Below, one piece after another: positions 23,006 to 30,991 of a stretch of 64,000 bases of DNA. The position numbers and the translations under genes are program-made. Within the stretch, counting starts at the first letter, position 1. Each line of letters starts with the position of its first letter. The DNA is from Sporobacter termitidis DSM 10068 (GTDB lineage: Bacteria > Bacillota > Clostridia > Oscillospirales > Oscillospiraceae): the NCBI RefSeq assembly GCF_900130065.1, contig NZ_FQXV01000015.1, positions 1 through 64,000 on the forward strand. Direction: 5' to 3'. The notes beneath the pieces were generated by a model. The model saw only the letters and a list, made by a program, of their open reading frames with translations, was not told where the DNA came from and did not search any database.

Positions 23006-23737
23006 ATGGTGCGCCTGGGAGATCGGATCACCGGCTGGCTCAGTAAAGCCATCGACAGAAAATATACGCTGCATGCGCTGGAAACAGGGAGGATCACCGA
23101 TAAGATCTATGTTTTCAAGACAGACACGGCGAACTTCTACGTTTTCCGCAGCGGGGAAAATTTCATCTGCTTCGATACGGGCTACAGGCCGTTTTTGAGC
23201 CGGGAAGAGCTCAAGAGCCTGAATATCGACCCGGAAAGGGTCACGCATGTCTTTTTGACCCATGCCGATATCGACCACGTCTGGGGTCTCCGCCTGTTCA
23301 AGAGGGCCGCGGTGTATCTGTCCGAGGACGAGGAACCGCTGATTCGGGGCATACGCCCGCTGAAAAGCGCCATCCGCAGCCCGAGGCTCCGCCGGCCGTA
23401 CCTGCTCCTCCGGGACAACGACGTCGTCACCGTGGGGCCGACCAGCGTCCGGGCCATCGCGACGCCGGGCCACACGCCGGGCTCCATGGCGTATCTCGTG
23501 GACGGGACGTATCTCTTCCTGGGCGACACCTGTAAGCTGAAGGACGGCCAGGCCTACGCCGGCAAGCACTATACCATGGATTACGAAACGCAGAAGGAAT
23601 CCATCCGTAAGCTGGCAGGGCTTAAAAACGTGGACTACGTTTTCACCGCCCACAGCGGCTATACCCAGGATTTCAACGCGGCTTTCGACTATTGGAAAGA
23701 GGCCGGAAAAACGGGCGGGGCGCCCGGCTTATTTTAA
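23006..23737 (+). CDS. Metallo-beta-lactamase-fold hydrolase between the two reductases
   Basis: 243 residues from the chosen start. MBL metal motif THADIDHVWG (HxDxDH), ATPGHTPGSMAYLV (third His), FLGDTCKL (bridging Asp) and FTAHSGYT (last His) are all present. The start is the ATG eight bases after GGGGTGG, inside the transcript of the promoter at 22944-22971; the frame also opens at 22949 without a ribosome site. It lies between two paralogous reductase-ferredoxin genes, ten bases before the second, which suggests one pathway. Substrate unknown; a thioester or lactone would fit. Confidence 0.85.
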   Translation: MVRLGDRITGWLSKAIDRKYTLHALETGRITDKIYVFKTDTANFYVFRSGENFICFDTGYRPFLSREELKSLNIDPERVTHVFLTHADIDHVWGLRLFKRAAVYLSEDEEPLIRGIRPLKSAIRSPRLRRPYLLLRDNDVVTVGPTSVRAIATPGHTPGSMAYLVDGTYLFLGDTCKLKDGQAYAGKHYTMDYETQKESIRKLAGLKNVDYVFTAHSGYTQDFNAAFDYWKEAGKTGGAPGLF

Positions 23738-23747
23738 GGAGATCGTG

Positions 23748-24965
23748 ATGTTATACCGCGAAATGGGCAAAACCGGGGACAAGGTTTCCATATTGGGCTA
23801 CGGCTGTATGCGTTTTCCCAAAACCGGGTCCAGGGTCGACGAGGGGCGGGCGGAGCGGCAGCTCCTGTCGGCCATCGACCGGGGCGTCAACTACGTGGAC
23901 ACGGCGTACCTCTATTTCGGCAACGAGGCATTGGTGGGGAAAATTCTGTCCAACGGCTACAGGGACAAGGTCTTTATCGCCACAAAGCTGCCGCCGGTGC
24001 AGGTCAATTCCCAAAGAGACATGGAAAAGCTGCTGGACACGCAGCTGACGCGGCTCAAAACCGATCATATCGACTATTACCTGATGCACAACCTCATGTC
24101 GTTTCAGGCCTGGGAGCGGCTCAAGCAGCTGGGCGCCCTGGATTTTCTGGAAAAAGCGAAGGCGGCGGGCAAAATCCGGCGCGCAGCCTTTTCCTCCCAC
24201 GGCCCGAAGGAGCAGTTTATAAAGCTCGTGGACGATTACTCCTGGGACATGGCGCAAATCCAGTTCAACTATCTCGACGAGAATAACCAGGCGGGCAGGG
24301 AAGGCTTGGAGTACGCCGCGTCGAAGGGCCTTGGCGTTACCATCATGGAACCGCTCCGGGGCGGCTATCTTGTAAATAAGCTGCCGGCCGAGGTGACGGA
24401 CATCTTTGACCGGGCGCCGGTAAAGCGCTCCCCGGCCGAATGGGGCCTCCGCTGGGTCTGGAACCATCCGGAGGTGTCGCTGCTGCTGTCGGGGATGAAC
24501 GACGAGGCGCAGATCACGGAAAATCTCCGCATCGCCGGAAAGATAACGCCGGAATCCCTGACGGAGGCGGAGCTGCGGATGTTCGTGGACGTCAAGGAGA
24601 CCATCGCCAAAAAGGCCAAGGTGCCGTGCACCGGCTGCGCCTACTGCATGCCGTGCCCCGCCGGAGTGGATATCCCGGGCTGCTTTTCGATCTATAACGA
24701 CAAGCTCCTCCACAAGGGCCTCAACAGGGAGACCTCCTACATTATCCGCACGTCGGGCTTTGACGGCGGCGCGAAATCCTACGCGTCTCTCTGCAAGGGA
24801 TGCGGTGCCTGTGAGAAAAAGTGCCCCCAGAGCCTGCCGATCCGCCAGTATCTGAGCGACGTGACCCGGGAATTCGAAAGGTTTTATTTCAAGCCCGCCG
24901 TGGGCGCGATCCAGGGCTACATGAAGCTGAGGGGCGGGAGAAAAAATCAGCGGCCCGAAAATTAA
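23748..24965 (+). CDS. Aldo/keto reductase fused to a 2[4Fe-4S] ferredoxin domain (paralogue 2)
   Basis: 405 residues, the same architecture as the product of 21634-22848: barrel with VDTAYLYF, IATKLPP and YLMHNL, then CTGCAYCMPCP and CKGCGACEKKCP. AAGGAG is seven bases before the ATG; a GTG one codon earlier is less likely, since the paralogue also begins MLYREMGKTGD. The duplication is old enough for many substitutions, so the two may differ in substrate. Next on the strand is an EamA exporter 69 bases later. Confidence 0.9.
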   Translation: MLYREMGKTGDKVSILGYGCMRFPKTGSRVDEGRAERQLLSAIDRGVNYVDTAYLYFGNEALVGKILSNGYRDKVFIATKLPPVQVNSQRDMEKLLDTQLTRLKTDHIDYYLMHNLMSFQAWERLKQLGALDFLEKAKAAGKIRRAAFSSHGPKEQFIKLVDDYSWDMAQIQFNYLDENNQAGREGLEYAASKGLGVTIMEPLRGGYLVNKLPAEVTDIFDRAPVKRSPAEWGLRWVWNHPEVSLLLSGMNDEAQITENLRIAGKITPESLTEAELRMFVDVKETIAKKAKVPCTGCAYCMPCPAGVDIPGCFSIYNDKLLHKGLNRETSYIIRTSGFDGGAKSYASLCKGCGACEKKCPQSLPIRQYLSDVTREFERFYFKPAVGAIQGYMKLRGGRKNQRPEN

Positions 24966-25034
24966 GCATCCGCCTAAAATATTACTGCCCCTGAGGCACT
25001 ATTTGCCCGCCGGGGAATAAGCACTGAGGTATCC

Positions 25035-25943
25035 ATGAAGTTTAAAAACAGCTTTCACCCTTACGCCATTATCACCATCGTGTTCTGGTCCTGCGCCTAT
25101 GTGCTCTCACGCCTGGCGCTGGCGCACTTTTCAGCTTACGCGCTGGGCCTTTTGCGGTATATCATCGCGACTGTTGTCATGCTCGCCGTGATCCTCTTCA
25201 ATAAAATGAAACGGCCCGCGCCGAGGGACCTCTTATGGTTCCTGGCGGCGGGCGCGTGCGGTTTTACCCTTTATATGATCGCGTTCAACACCGGCTGCGA
25301 GACGGTGAACTCCTCCACCTCCAGCGTCATCATCGCCATCGTGCCCGTGGTGACGTCGGTCATGGCGCGCGTTATCTATCGCGAGCGGCTGACGGTTGTC
25401 CAGTGGCTGTCGACCGGCGTCTCTTTCGCCGGGGTCGTCGTGCTGACGGCGCTGAGCGGGGGACTGGCGGTGAATGCGGGCATCCTGTGGCTGCTGGCCG
25501 CCGTGGTGTTTCTGAGCCTTTTCAATATTCTGCAGCGGAAGCTCACAAAAACGTATTCCCCGCTGCAGACGTCGGCCTTCAGCATCTTCGCGGGGACACT
25601 CCTTTTGGGCGTGTTCCTGCCGTCCTCCATCGCGCAGGCGGCCACGGCCCCGGCCATCCAATGGGTGTATCTCATTATTCTCGGCGTGGGGTCCAGCGCG
25701 ATTGCCTATCTGGCGTGGGCAATGGCGCTGGCCCGGGCGGAAAAGACGTCTTCCGTGACGAATTATATGTTCGTCACGCCCTTTCTCGCCTCCGTCATGG
25801 GCGTCGTGATCGGCGGGGAGGAGGTGCGCCTGCCGACGGTTATCGGCGGCCTGGTCATCATTGCCGGCCTCGTGCTCTTCAACCTGGGCGGGCGGTGGCA
25901 GAAGCGCCGGAGCGCCGCGCCCGCCGCTGAACACGCCGAATAA
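25035..25943 (+). CDS. EamA/DMT-family transporter
   Basis: 302 residues, ten hydrophobic helices in two EamA repeats. The second repeat ends LGVGSSAIAYLAWAMALARAEKTSSVTNYMFVTPFLASVMGVV, the characteristic exporter signature of this family. Members export amino acids, nucleotides or small metabolites across the cell membrane. It follows the reductase cluster on the same strand and may export its product; an independent promoter cannot be excluded. The C-terminus is a short basic tail. Confidence 0.88.
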   Translation: MKFKNSFHPYAIITIVFWSCAYVLSRLALAHFSAYALGLLRYIIATVVMLAVILFNKMKRPAPRDLLWFLAAGACGFTLYMIAFNTGCETVNSSTSSVIIAIVPVVTSVMARVIYRERLTVVQWLSTGVSFAGVVVLTALSGGLAVNAGILWLLAAVVFLSLFNILQRKLTKTYSPLQTSAFSIFAGTLLLGVFLPSSIAQAATAPAIQWVYLIILGVGSSAIAYLAWAMALARAEKTSSVTNYMFVTPFLASVMGVVIGGEEVRLPTVIGGLVIIAGLVLFNLGGRWQKRRSAAPAAEHAE

Positions 25944-26071
25944 GCCCGCCGGCTCAGCGAAGGGCGATGATATACATAATATCCCTCCCTCGAAATATCA
26001 TTACAGGATAGCATATCGTCGAAGAATAATAGAGCCGGGACAATAATTTTTTCTTGTTAAGGAGCGAGGTT

Positions 26072-26902
26072 TTGGAAACTGCACTGATCATCTTACTCAT
26101 CGCCATAGTGGCCGGTTTTCTCGGCTCACTGCTGGGGCTGGGAGGCGGCATCATCGTCACGCCGGCGCTGACGCTGCTTTTCGGCATCGACATCAGGTAC
26201 GCCATCGGCGCGAGCATCATCTCCGTCATCGCCACCTCCAGCGGCGCCGCCATCGCGTACCTGAAGGACAACCTGACCAACATCCGCATCGGGATGTTTC
26301 TGGAGATCGGGACGACGCTGGGCGCGATCACCGGCGCGTTTTTGGGCGGCATTCTGAATCCGAAATACCTATACGTGATTTTCGGGCTCCTGATGCTGTA
26401 TTCCGGCGTCATGATGCTGCTAAAGCTCCGGAGCGGCCAGAAAAAGGACGTCGTCACACACCCGTGGGCCGAAAGGCTGCGGCTCAACAGCTCTTATTTC
26501 GATAAGAACACCAACGAGACGGTGCCCTATCAGGTCACCGGCGTTTTCGGCGGGCTGGGCATGATGTACGTGGCCGGGACGGTGTCGGGCCTGCTGGGCA
26601 TCGGCAGCGGCGCTTTAAAGGTTATGGGCATGGACCTGTTCATGAAGCTGCCGTTAAAGGTCTCCAGCGCCACCAGCAACTTTATGATCGGCGTGACGGC
26701 GGCGGCCAGCGCCGGCGTCTACTTCTTCCGGGGCGATATCGACCCGAGGATTGCCGCGCCCGTCGCGCTCGGCGTGCTTTTGGGCGCCACCGTCGGGACG
26801 CGGGTGATGCAGCGGGCCAGCAGCCGCCTCCTGCGGCTCATTTTCGTGCCGGTCCTGGCGTTTGTGTCGATCCAGATGATCGTTAAGGGGGTAATGCTCT
26901 GA
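26072..26902 (+). CDS. TauE/SafE-family anion permease
   Basis: 276 residues with about eight transmembrane helices and the repeated GLGGGIIVTPALTLLFGID and LLGIGSGALKVMGMDLFM-type segments typical of the TauE/SafE (sulfite/organosulfonate) family. The TTG start is chosen because AAGGAG lies seven bases upstream; the frame opens 18 bases earlier without a ribosome site. It overlaps the DUF1634 gene by one base, a gene pairing often seen for this family. Transport of sulfite, sulfonate or a related anion is a family-level guess. Confidence 0.88.
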   Translation: METALIILLIAIVAGFLGSLLGLGGGIIVTPALTLLFGIDIRYAIGASIISVIATSSGAAIAYLKDNLTNIRIGMFLEIGTTLGAITGAFLGGILNPKYLYVIFGLLMLYSGVMMLLKLRSGQKKDVVTHPWAERLRLNSSYFDKNTNETVPYQVTGVFGGLGMMYVAGTVSGLLGIGSGALKVMGMDLFMKLPLKVSSATSNFMIGVTAAASAGVYFFRGDIDPRIAAPVALGVLLGATVGTRVMQRASSRLLRLIFVPVLAFVSIQMIVKGVML

Positions 26903-27258
26903 TGAAAAAAGACATTGAGCGCACCGAGCTGACGATTGCCAAGCTTTTAAAGGCCGGCGTCCTTTTGAGCGCCGCCATTATCCTCATCGGCCTCGTCCTG
27001 TACCTGGCCACCGGTACCGGGGGTTACGGGGGCGACGCGTTCCCCACAGACCCGCTGGTTATCCTGCAGGGCCTCGCCGCCTTTAAGCCCTACGCCATCA
27101 TCCTGCTGGGCCTCTTTATTCTCATCCTGACGCCGATCCTCCGCGTCGGCGTCTCGGTCATCGTCTTCATCCGGGAAAAGGACAGCCTGTACGTGGCGAT
27201 CACCACGTTTGTGTTCCTGGTCCTGATCGTGAGCCTGCTCCTCGGAAAGGTGGAATAA
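26902..27258 (+). CDS. DUF1634 membrane protein
   Basis: 118 residues, three hydrophobic segments (VLLSAAIILIGLVLYL, YAIILLGLFILILTPILRVGVSVIVF, AITTFVFLVLIVSLLLG). This is the DUF1634 family, frequently encoded right after a TauE/SafE permease, and here the start codon overlaps the permease stop. It is probably a partner subunit or stability factor of the permease. No catalytic motif is visible. Confidence 0.85.
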   Translation: MKKDIERTELTIAKLLKAGVLLSAAIILIGLVLYLATGTGGYGGDAFPTDPLVILQGLAAFKPYAIILLGLFILILTPILRVGVSVIVFIREKDSLYVAITTFVFLVLIVSLLLGKVE

Positions 27259-27277
27259 ACCGAGGCTATCGGACTTA

Positions 27278-27328
27278 TTGACAAATGTTATCGTATGTGA
27301 TAACATATTGTTATAACAGACATATAAT
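27278..27328 (+). promoter_or_regulatory. Promoter and operators of the toxin-antitoxin pair
   Basis: TTGACA (27278-27283) with TAACAT 17 bp on (27301-27306). GTTATC-5-GATAAC (27288-27304) and the perfect TGTTATAACA (27309-27318) are inverted repeats suited to autorepression by the XRE antitoxin. A second possible -10, TATAAT, is at 27323-27328. Confidence 0.6.
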
Positions 27329-27346
27329 ATTTAGGGAGGCGGTGGG

Positions 27347-27712
27347 GTGGATTGGGAAATAGAATTCTACCAAAAGGAAAACGGCGAAATCCCTGTTGAA
27401 GATTTTTTATTGTCACTGACTCCAAAGCTTCGCGCAAAAGCATACAGCGATATATTGCTGCTTAAGAAGCTTGGCATCAATATCCGTGAACCCTTTTCGT
27501 CCGCAATCAAGGGTGAACGCTATAAAGGATTATTTGAACTACGGGTGAAGTTCTCATCTGATATTACGAGGATATTTTACTTTCTATATGAAAAAGATAC
27601 CTTTATACTGCTGCATGGCTTTGTAAAGAAAACAAATAAAACGCCTGAACAAGAGCTTGAAAAAGCATTGAGCTATAAAATAGATTATGAAAGAAGGTGT
27701 CAAGATGAGTAA
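27347..27712 (+). CDS. RelE/HigB-type toxin (phage Gp49-like)
   Basis: 121 residues of the Gp49/HigB-like group of the RelE superfamily: WEIEFYQKENGEIPVEDFLLSL at the N-terminus and FELRVKFSSDITRIFYFLYEKDTFILLHGFVKKTNKTP, where the basic and aromatic residues of the ribonuclease site are found. The family cleaves mRNA on the ribosome. GTG start after AGGGAGGCGG. The gene precedes its antitoxin and overlaps it by eight bases, the HigBA order. Base composition is clearly more AT-rich than its neighbours, which points to transfer. Confidence 0.9.
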   Translation: MDWEIEFYQKENGEIPVEDFLLSLTPKLRAKAYSDILLLKKLGINIREPFSSAIKGERYKGLFELRVKFSSDITRIFYFLYEKDTFILLHGFVKKTNKTPEQELEKALSYKIDYERRCQDE

Positions 27713-27989
27713 AGCAGGAGTAAAATTTGAAGATATTAAAGCAAGATTGATGAAAGACGAGGAATTTAAGACAGAATATGAAAAATTAAAACCGCGGTAT
27801 GAGTTGATCGCCCAAATCATTGATGCTCGGAATCAGTTAAATATTACTCAGGAAGAGCTTGCATTACGCGTCGGGACACAAAAATCCAATATATCCCGTT
27901 TTGAAAGCGGCGCTTACAACCCTTCACTGGATTTTGTCACTAAAATAGTCCGCAGCCTTGGTAAGGAAATCCATATTACGATTAACTGA
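27705..27989 (+). CDS. HigA-type XRE antitoxin
   Basis: 94 residues. The C-terminal half is an XRE helix-turn-helix (LNITQEELALRVGTQKSNISRFESGAYNPSLDFVTKIVRSLG); the N-terminal half is a helical region likely to hold the toxin. AAGAAGGTGT precedes the ATG, which is preferred to a Met six codons upstream (27687) because of its spacing. It should neutralise the upstream toxin and bind the inverted repeats before the operon. Confidence 0.9.
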   Translation: MSKAGVKFEDIKARLMKDEEFKTEYEKLKPRYELIAQIIDARNQLNITQEELALRVGTQKSNISRFESGAYNPSLDFVTKIVRSLGKEIHITIN

Positions 27990-27990
27990 A

Positions 27991-28036
27991 CGCAACACAA
28001 AAGCAGTATCTATCGTGATACTGCTTTTGTGTTGCG
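27991..28036. terminator. Perfect 20-bp stem after the toxin-antitoxin pair
   Basis: CGCAACACAAAAGCAGTATC (27991-28010) pairs without mismatch with 28017-28036 around a 6-nt loop. The inner stem followed by TTTTGTGTTG can act as terminator in both directions, here between convergent genes (antitoxin and histidine kinase). The length of the perfect stem is unusual. Confidence 0.8.
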
Positions 28037-28099
28037 TAGGTTAGGGCGGAATCCATATCCGCCCCTTTTTTGTATCGTGCCGCGCGGACGGCGGTGCTG

Positions 28100-29233
28100 T
28101 CATTTTGCGGGGCAGGTAATGGTGAAGGCTGCGCCCTGTCCCGGGGCGCTGTCCGCCCTGATGTCCCAGCCGTGCTTTTCGATGATGGTTTTGACGATCG
28201 ACAGCCCAAGGCCGGCGCCGCCCGTTTTGCGGGACCGGGATTTGTTCACGCGGTAAAAGGGCTCGAAGATGTTTTGGAGCTCGTCTTCCGGGATACCGCT
28301 GCCCGTGTCGGCGATGACGATCTGACGCGCCCCGCCGGCTGCCCGGGCGGTTATTGTGATTTTCCCGCCGTCGGCGTTGTATTTCGCCGCGTTTTCAACG
28401 AGGTTGAAGCAGGCCCTGTATAAAAGCTCGGGATTGCCGCGCACCGAGATGCCGTTACAGGAAATATCGGTTTCGATGCGCTTTGCGTCCAGCACTGAGG
28501 CCAGCTCGGCGCGGACGGCCTCGAACATCTCGCTGAGAGCAATGTCCGACAGGTAAAAATCCTCGTCCTCGTAGCACAGCGCCATCAGATCGTCGACGAC
28601 ACCTATCAGCCTGGCGACATTCCGCTCCGTTGTCGCCAGGATTTTTTCATAGTCGGCGACCGACGGGGCCTCGTCCAGCCGGAGCACCTGGATGCCCGCG
28701 TTAATGGTCGCCAGCGGCGTTTTCAGTTCGTGGGCCACATTGGCGGAAAAGCGCTTCTGCATTAAGAAGGATTTTTCAAGCCTGTCCAGCATGATGTTGA
28801 AGGAGCGGCCCAGCGTGCCCACCTCGTCGTGCCCTTTATCGTCGGGGATGCGCCGCTTTAAATTGTCGCCGGTGATGGCGTTAACCGTTTCGCTCAGGCG
28901 GTGAATCGGCCGCAGCGACCGGCCGGCCACCCAATAGACAAGCAGCGTGCCCAACACGGAGACGGCGGCGAGAAAATAAATGCTCGTCGTATTGAAGTCT
29001 TTTTTTGCCGCCGTCAGCATTGCCGCCGGTAAGGGTTTCGCATCCATATTCAAATAGATATCTTCACCCTGGACAACGCTTGCCGACGCAAGCGTTGCTG
29101 TCGAGAATTGATCGAACTGATGATTGGCGTTGTAGGCGGCGGTGATTGTCAGTATGGCTGAGCAAAGAATCAAAATGGTACCGGCAAGCAGCGTGATGCG
29201 CATCCTTAACGAGAGCTTTTTATGGGTGTTCAT
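28100..29233 (-). CDS. Membrane histidine kinase (HAMP-HisKA-HATPase)
   Basis: 377 residues. Two transmembrane helices (about 12-30 and 84-104) enclose a short extracytoplasmic loop (around 50 residues), then HAMP, a HisKA box with FSANVAHELKTPL (phosphorylated His), and an ATPase domain with NLVENAAKYN (N box), DTGSGIPEDEL (G1) and GGAGLGLSIVK (G2). It overlaps the response regulator by four bases and is co-translated with it. The signal may be related to the small secreted protein encoded upstream. Confidence 0.93.
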   Translation of the reverse strand: MNTHKKLSLRMRITLLAGTILILCSAILTITAAYNANHQFDQFSTATLASASVVQGEDIYLNMDAKPLPAAMLTAAKKDFNTTSIYFLAAVSVLGTLLVYWVAGRSLRPIHRLSETVNAITGDNLKRRIPDDKGHDEVGTLGRSFNIMLDRLEKSFLMQKRFSANVAHELKTPLATINAGIQVLRLDEAPSVADYEKILATTERNVARLIGVVDDLMALCYEDEDFYLSDIALSEMFEAVRAELASVLDAKRIETDISCNGISVRGNPELLYRACFNLVENAAKYNADGGKITITARAAGGARQIVIADTGSGIPEDELQNIFEPFYRVNKSRSRKTGGAGLGLSIVKTIIEKHGWDIRADSAPGQGAAFTITCPAK

Positions 29234-29910
29234 GTGTCAGCCTCCCCAATTTTATAACCCATCCCGCGAACATTGGCGATGAGCGGCTTTTTACAGCCGG
29301 CTTCCGTCAGCTTCTTTTTGATCGAATGGATATGGTATTTCAGCGTGTCCGGGTACAGGTCCTCATCGCTCCCCCAGGCGTGGTCGACGAGCTGCTCGGT
29401 GCGCATTACCTGGCCGGGGTTCAGCATCATGTATTCCAGGATGGCGAATTCTTTTTTTGTCAGTGTCATTTTGACGTCTCCAAAGGCCACCAGCCGCGAG
29501 GCCATGTTCAGGCGCAGCTCGCCGCAGGTGAGCACGTTGCCCTGCTGGATATACGCAATGCGCGTCAGGGTGCGGATGCGCGCCTCCAGTTCGAGAAAGT
29601 CGAACGGCTTTGTGAGATAATCGTTGGCGCCCAGGTCGAGGCCGAGCACCCTGTCGGCCACATCGCTGCGGGCGGAGAGGATGAGTATTTTCGTCCTTTT
29701 GTCCTTCAGCCGGATGGCCCGCAAAACATCCAGGCCGTCCACCTTCGGCAGGTTCAGGTCGAGCACGATCACGTCGTAGGGGACGACCCGGTAGTAGTCC
29801 AGCGCTTCCTCACCGTCGTACGCCCTGTCTATGGCGTAGCCGCATTTTGTGAGCCCGCGGGCCACGATATCGGATAATTCCTCTTCATCCTCAACAAGCA
29901 GTATTTTCAT
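29230..29910 (-). CDS. OmpR/PhoB-family response regulator
   Basis: 226 residues. Receiver domain with VEDEEEL, the phospho-acceptor in VIVLDLNLPK (about Asp 52), Ser in ILILSAR and Lys in YLTKPFD; then a winged-helix DNA-binding domain (LTKKEFAILEYMMLNPGQVMRTEQLVDHAWG). The ribosome site AAAGGAGC lies directly after the T-run of an upstream terminator. Partner of the kinase at 28100-29233. Targets unknown; the upstream small-protein gene is a candidate. Confidence 0.93.
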   Translation of the reverse strand: MKILLVEDEEELSDIVARGLTKCGYAIDRAYDGEEALDYYRVVPYDVIVLDLNLPKVDGLDVLRAIRLKDKRTKILILSARSDVADRVLGLDLGANDYLTKPFDFLELEARIRTLTRIAYIQQGNVLTCGELRLNMASRLVAFGDVKMTLTKKEFAILEYMMLNPGQVMRTEQLVDHAWGSDEDLYPDTLKYHIHSIKKKLTEAGCKKPLIANVRGMGYKIGEADT

Positions 29911-29928
29911 GATGCTCCTTTAAAAAAG

Positions 29929-29951
29929 TGGCCGGCAAAACGCCGGCCGCT
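29929..29951 (-). terminator. Terminator/attenuator abutting the response-regulator ribosome site
   Basis: On the minus strand: GGCCGGC-GTTTT-GCCGGCC-ACTTTTTT, immediately followed by AAAGGAGCATCATG. The hairpin ends the small-secreted-protein transcript while its T-run touches the Shine-Dalgarno of the response regulator, so read-through would set expression of the two-component system. It also has a T-run on the plus side. Confidence 0.8.
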
Positions 29952-29965
29952 CTTTTTTTGTGTGA

Positions 29966-30337
29966 TTATTTTGCCGGGGCGGTAGTGGCGTTCTCCGCGC
30001 CGGCGATGGGATTATCCCCTTCGGCGACTGTCAGCGCGCTGGACGGCAAAATAACGGCGTCGGCCAGGGCCTTGCTCAGGTCCGTGCCGGGGACGGCGGT
30101 CAGTGAGACGCCCGGGGCCGTCGCGGCGTTTTCCAGGCCGGAGATTTCCGCTTTTCCCACGGCTGTCGCCGTGCCCGGCCGGGCGGTGGCGGCAATGGCG
30201 CTCACATCGACGCCGGGGACGGCGGCGAGGGAAGGGGAGACGCCTCCCGCCGCAAACGCCGTGGTGCCGCCCAGAATGCCCAAGGCCAGCGTCCCGGCCA
30301 TGACGGCGCCGATGATCTTTTTCTTGCTGATTAACAT
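29966..30337 (-). CDS. Small secreted Ala-rich protein, unknown function
   Basis: 123 residues. Signal peptide KKKIIGAVMAGTLALGILGG..AFA (cleavage about residue 29). The mature part is Ala/Val/Pro/Thr-rich with an imperfect repeat (AAVPGVDVSAIAATA, TAVPGTDLSKALADA). I recognise no family. AAAGGAGC precedes the ATG; the longer frame upstream lacks a ribosome site. It is encoded just before an OmpR/HK pair with a terminator between, so it could be a regulated product or an external cue of that system. Confidence 0.72.
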   Translation of the reverse strand: MLISKKKIIGAVMAGTLALGILGGTTAFAAGGVSPSLAAVPGVDVSAIAATARPGTATAVGKAEISGLENAATAPGVSLTAVPGTDLSKALADAVILPSSALTVAEGDNPIAGAENATTAPAK

Positions 30338-30451
30338 TATAAAAGCTCCTTTCGATATTTCAAATTTTAAATTTTGGTTGCAACCGGCAGACTTACTATA
30401 ACAAGCCGACGGTTGAAATATCGTTAGGATTCGACTGGAAGAGCGCACGAC

Positions 30452-30546
30452 AAAAAAAGATTCTTCGCCGACCGGCCCGCAGCCGTTTGGCCCGGAATGG
30501 CAATGGGGGTGCCATTCCAGGGGGCCTTGCGCCCCGAAGAATCTTT
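30452..30546 (-). terminator. Long composite hairpin terminator after the zinc-ribbon gene
   Basis: Outer arms AAAGATTCTTCG (30456-30467) and CGAAGAATCTTT (30535-30546), and an inner GGAATGGCA/TGCCATTCC stem (30494-30518). On the minus strand the outer stem ends in TTTTTTTG. At about 90 nt it is far longer than a minimal terminator and may carry an extra role. Confidence 0.75.
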
Positions 30547-30570
30547 CTGCTTATTGACTTAAAGCGGATG

Positions 30571-30831
30571 CTACGACTCCTTGTTGGCCGGCTTGTCGGC
30601 GCTGTACGCGTTCATCAGCTTGTTGTACAGCTCCTCGCCGACGCACATCTTGGCGTATTTGCACCACTTGACGCAGGACTGAATATCGTTATAAACGACA
30701 TAGCCGCACTTGTCGCAGGCCATCTCTGTGTCGGTGGAGAAGATCTCGATTTCATTGCCGCACTGCGGGCAAATCTTGATCTCCAGCGTCGGGGTTTTCA
30801 GTTTATCCGTTCCATGGCAGCCACCCAGCAT
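30571..30831 (-). CDS. Small zinc-ribbon protein
   Basis: 86 residues with three cysteine groups: CPQC, CDKC (a Cys4 zinc ribbon at about 21-42) and CVKWCKYAKMC further on. Proteins of this pattern are common in anaerobic Firmicutes, often annotated hypothetical; binding of zinc or iron is expected, and the extra C-x3-C-x5-C might hold a second metal. The frame ends in a Lys/Asn tail and is followed by a strong terminator. Role unknown, cytosolic. Confidence 0.75.
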   Translation of the reverse strand: MLGGCHGTDKLKTPTLEIKICPQCGNEIEIFSTDTEMACDKCGYVVYNDIQSCVKWCKYAKMCVGEELYNKLMNAYSADKPANKES

Positions 30832-30991
30832 AACGCTCGCCTCCTTATCGTTGGCTTTATTATAATGCCGCCGACGGGAAAAGTCTGTTGCTTTTACAAC
30901 AAACCATCATTTTTTGCGGCACTATTTGACAGAAAGATACCGGTACTTTAAAATGACACTGCATTAAATTTTTGTACAAAGGAGCAGTGGC

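Noticed and set aside
27991-28036. CRISPR-like repeat
   Set aside because: A single hairpin between convergent genes; there is no repeat-spacer series here or elsewhere in the window.
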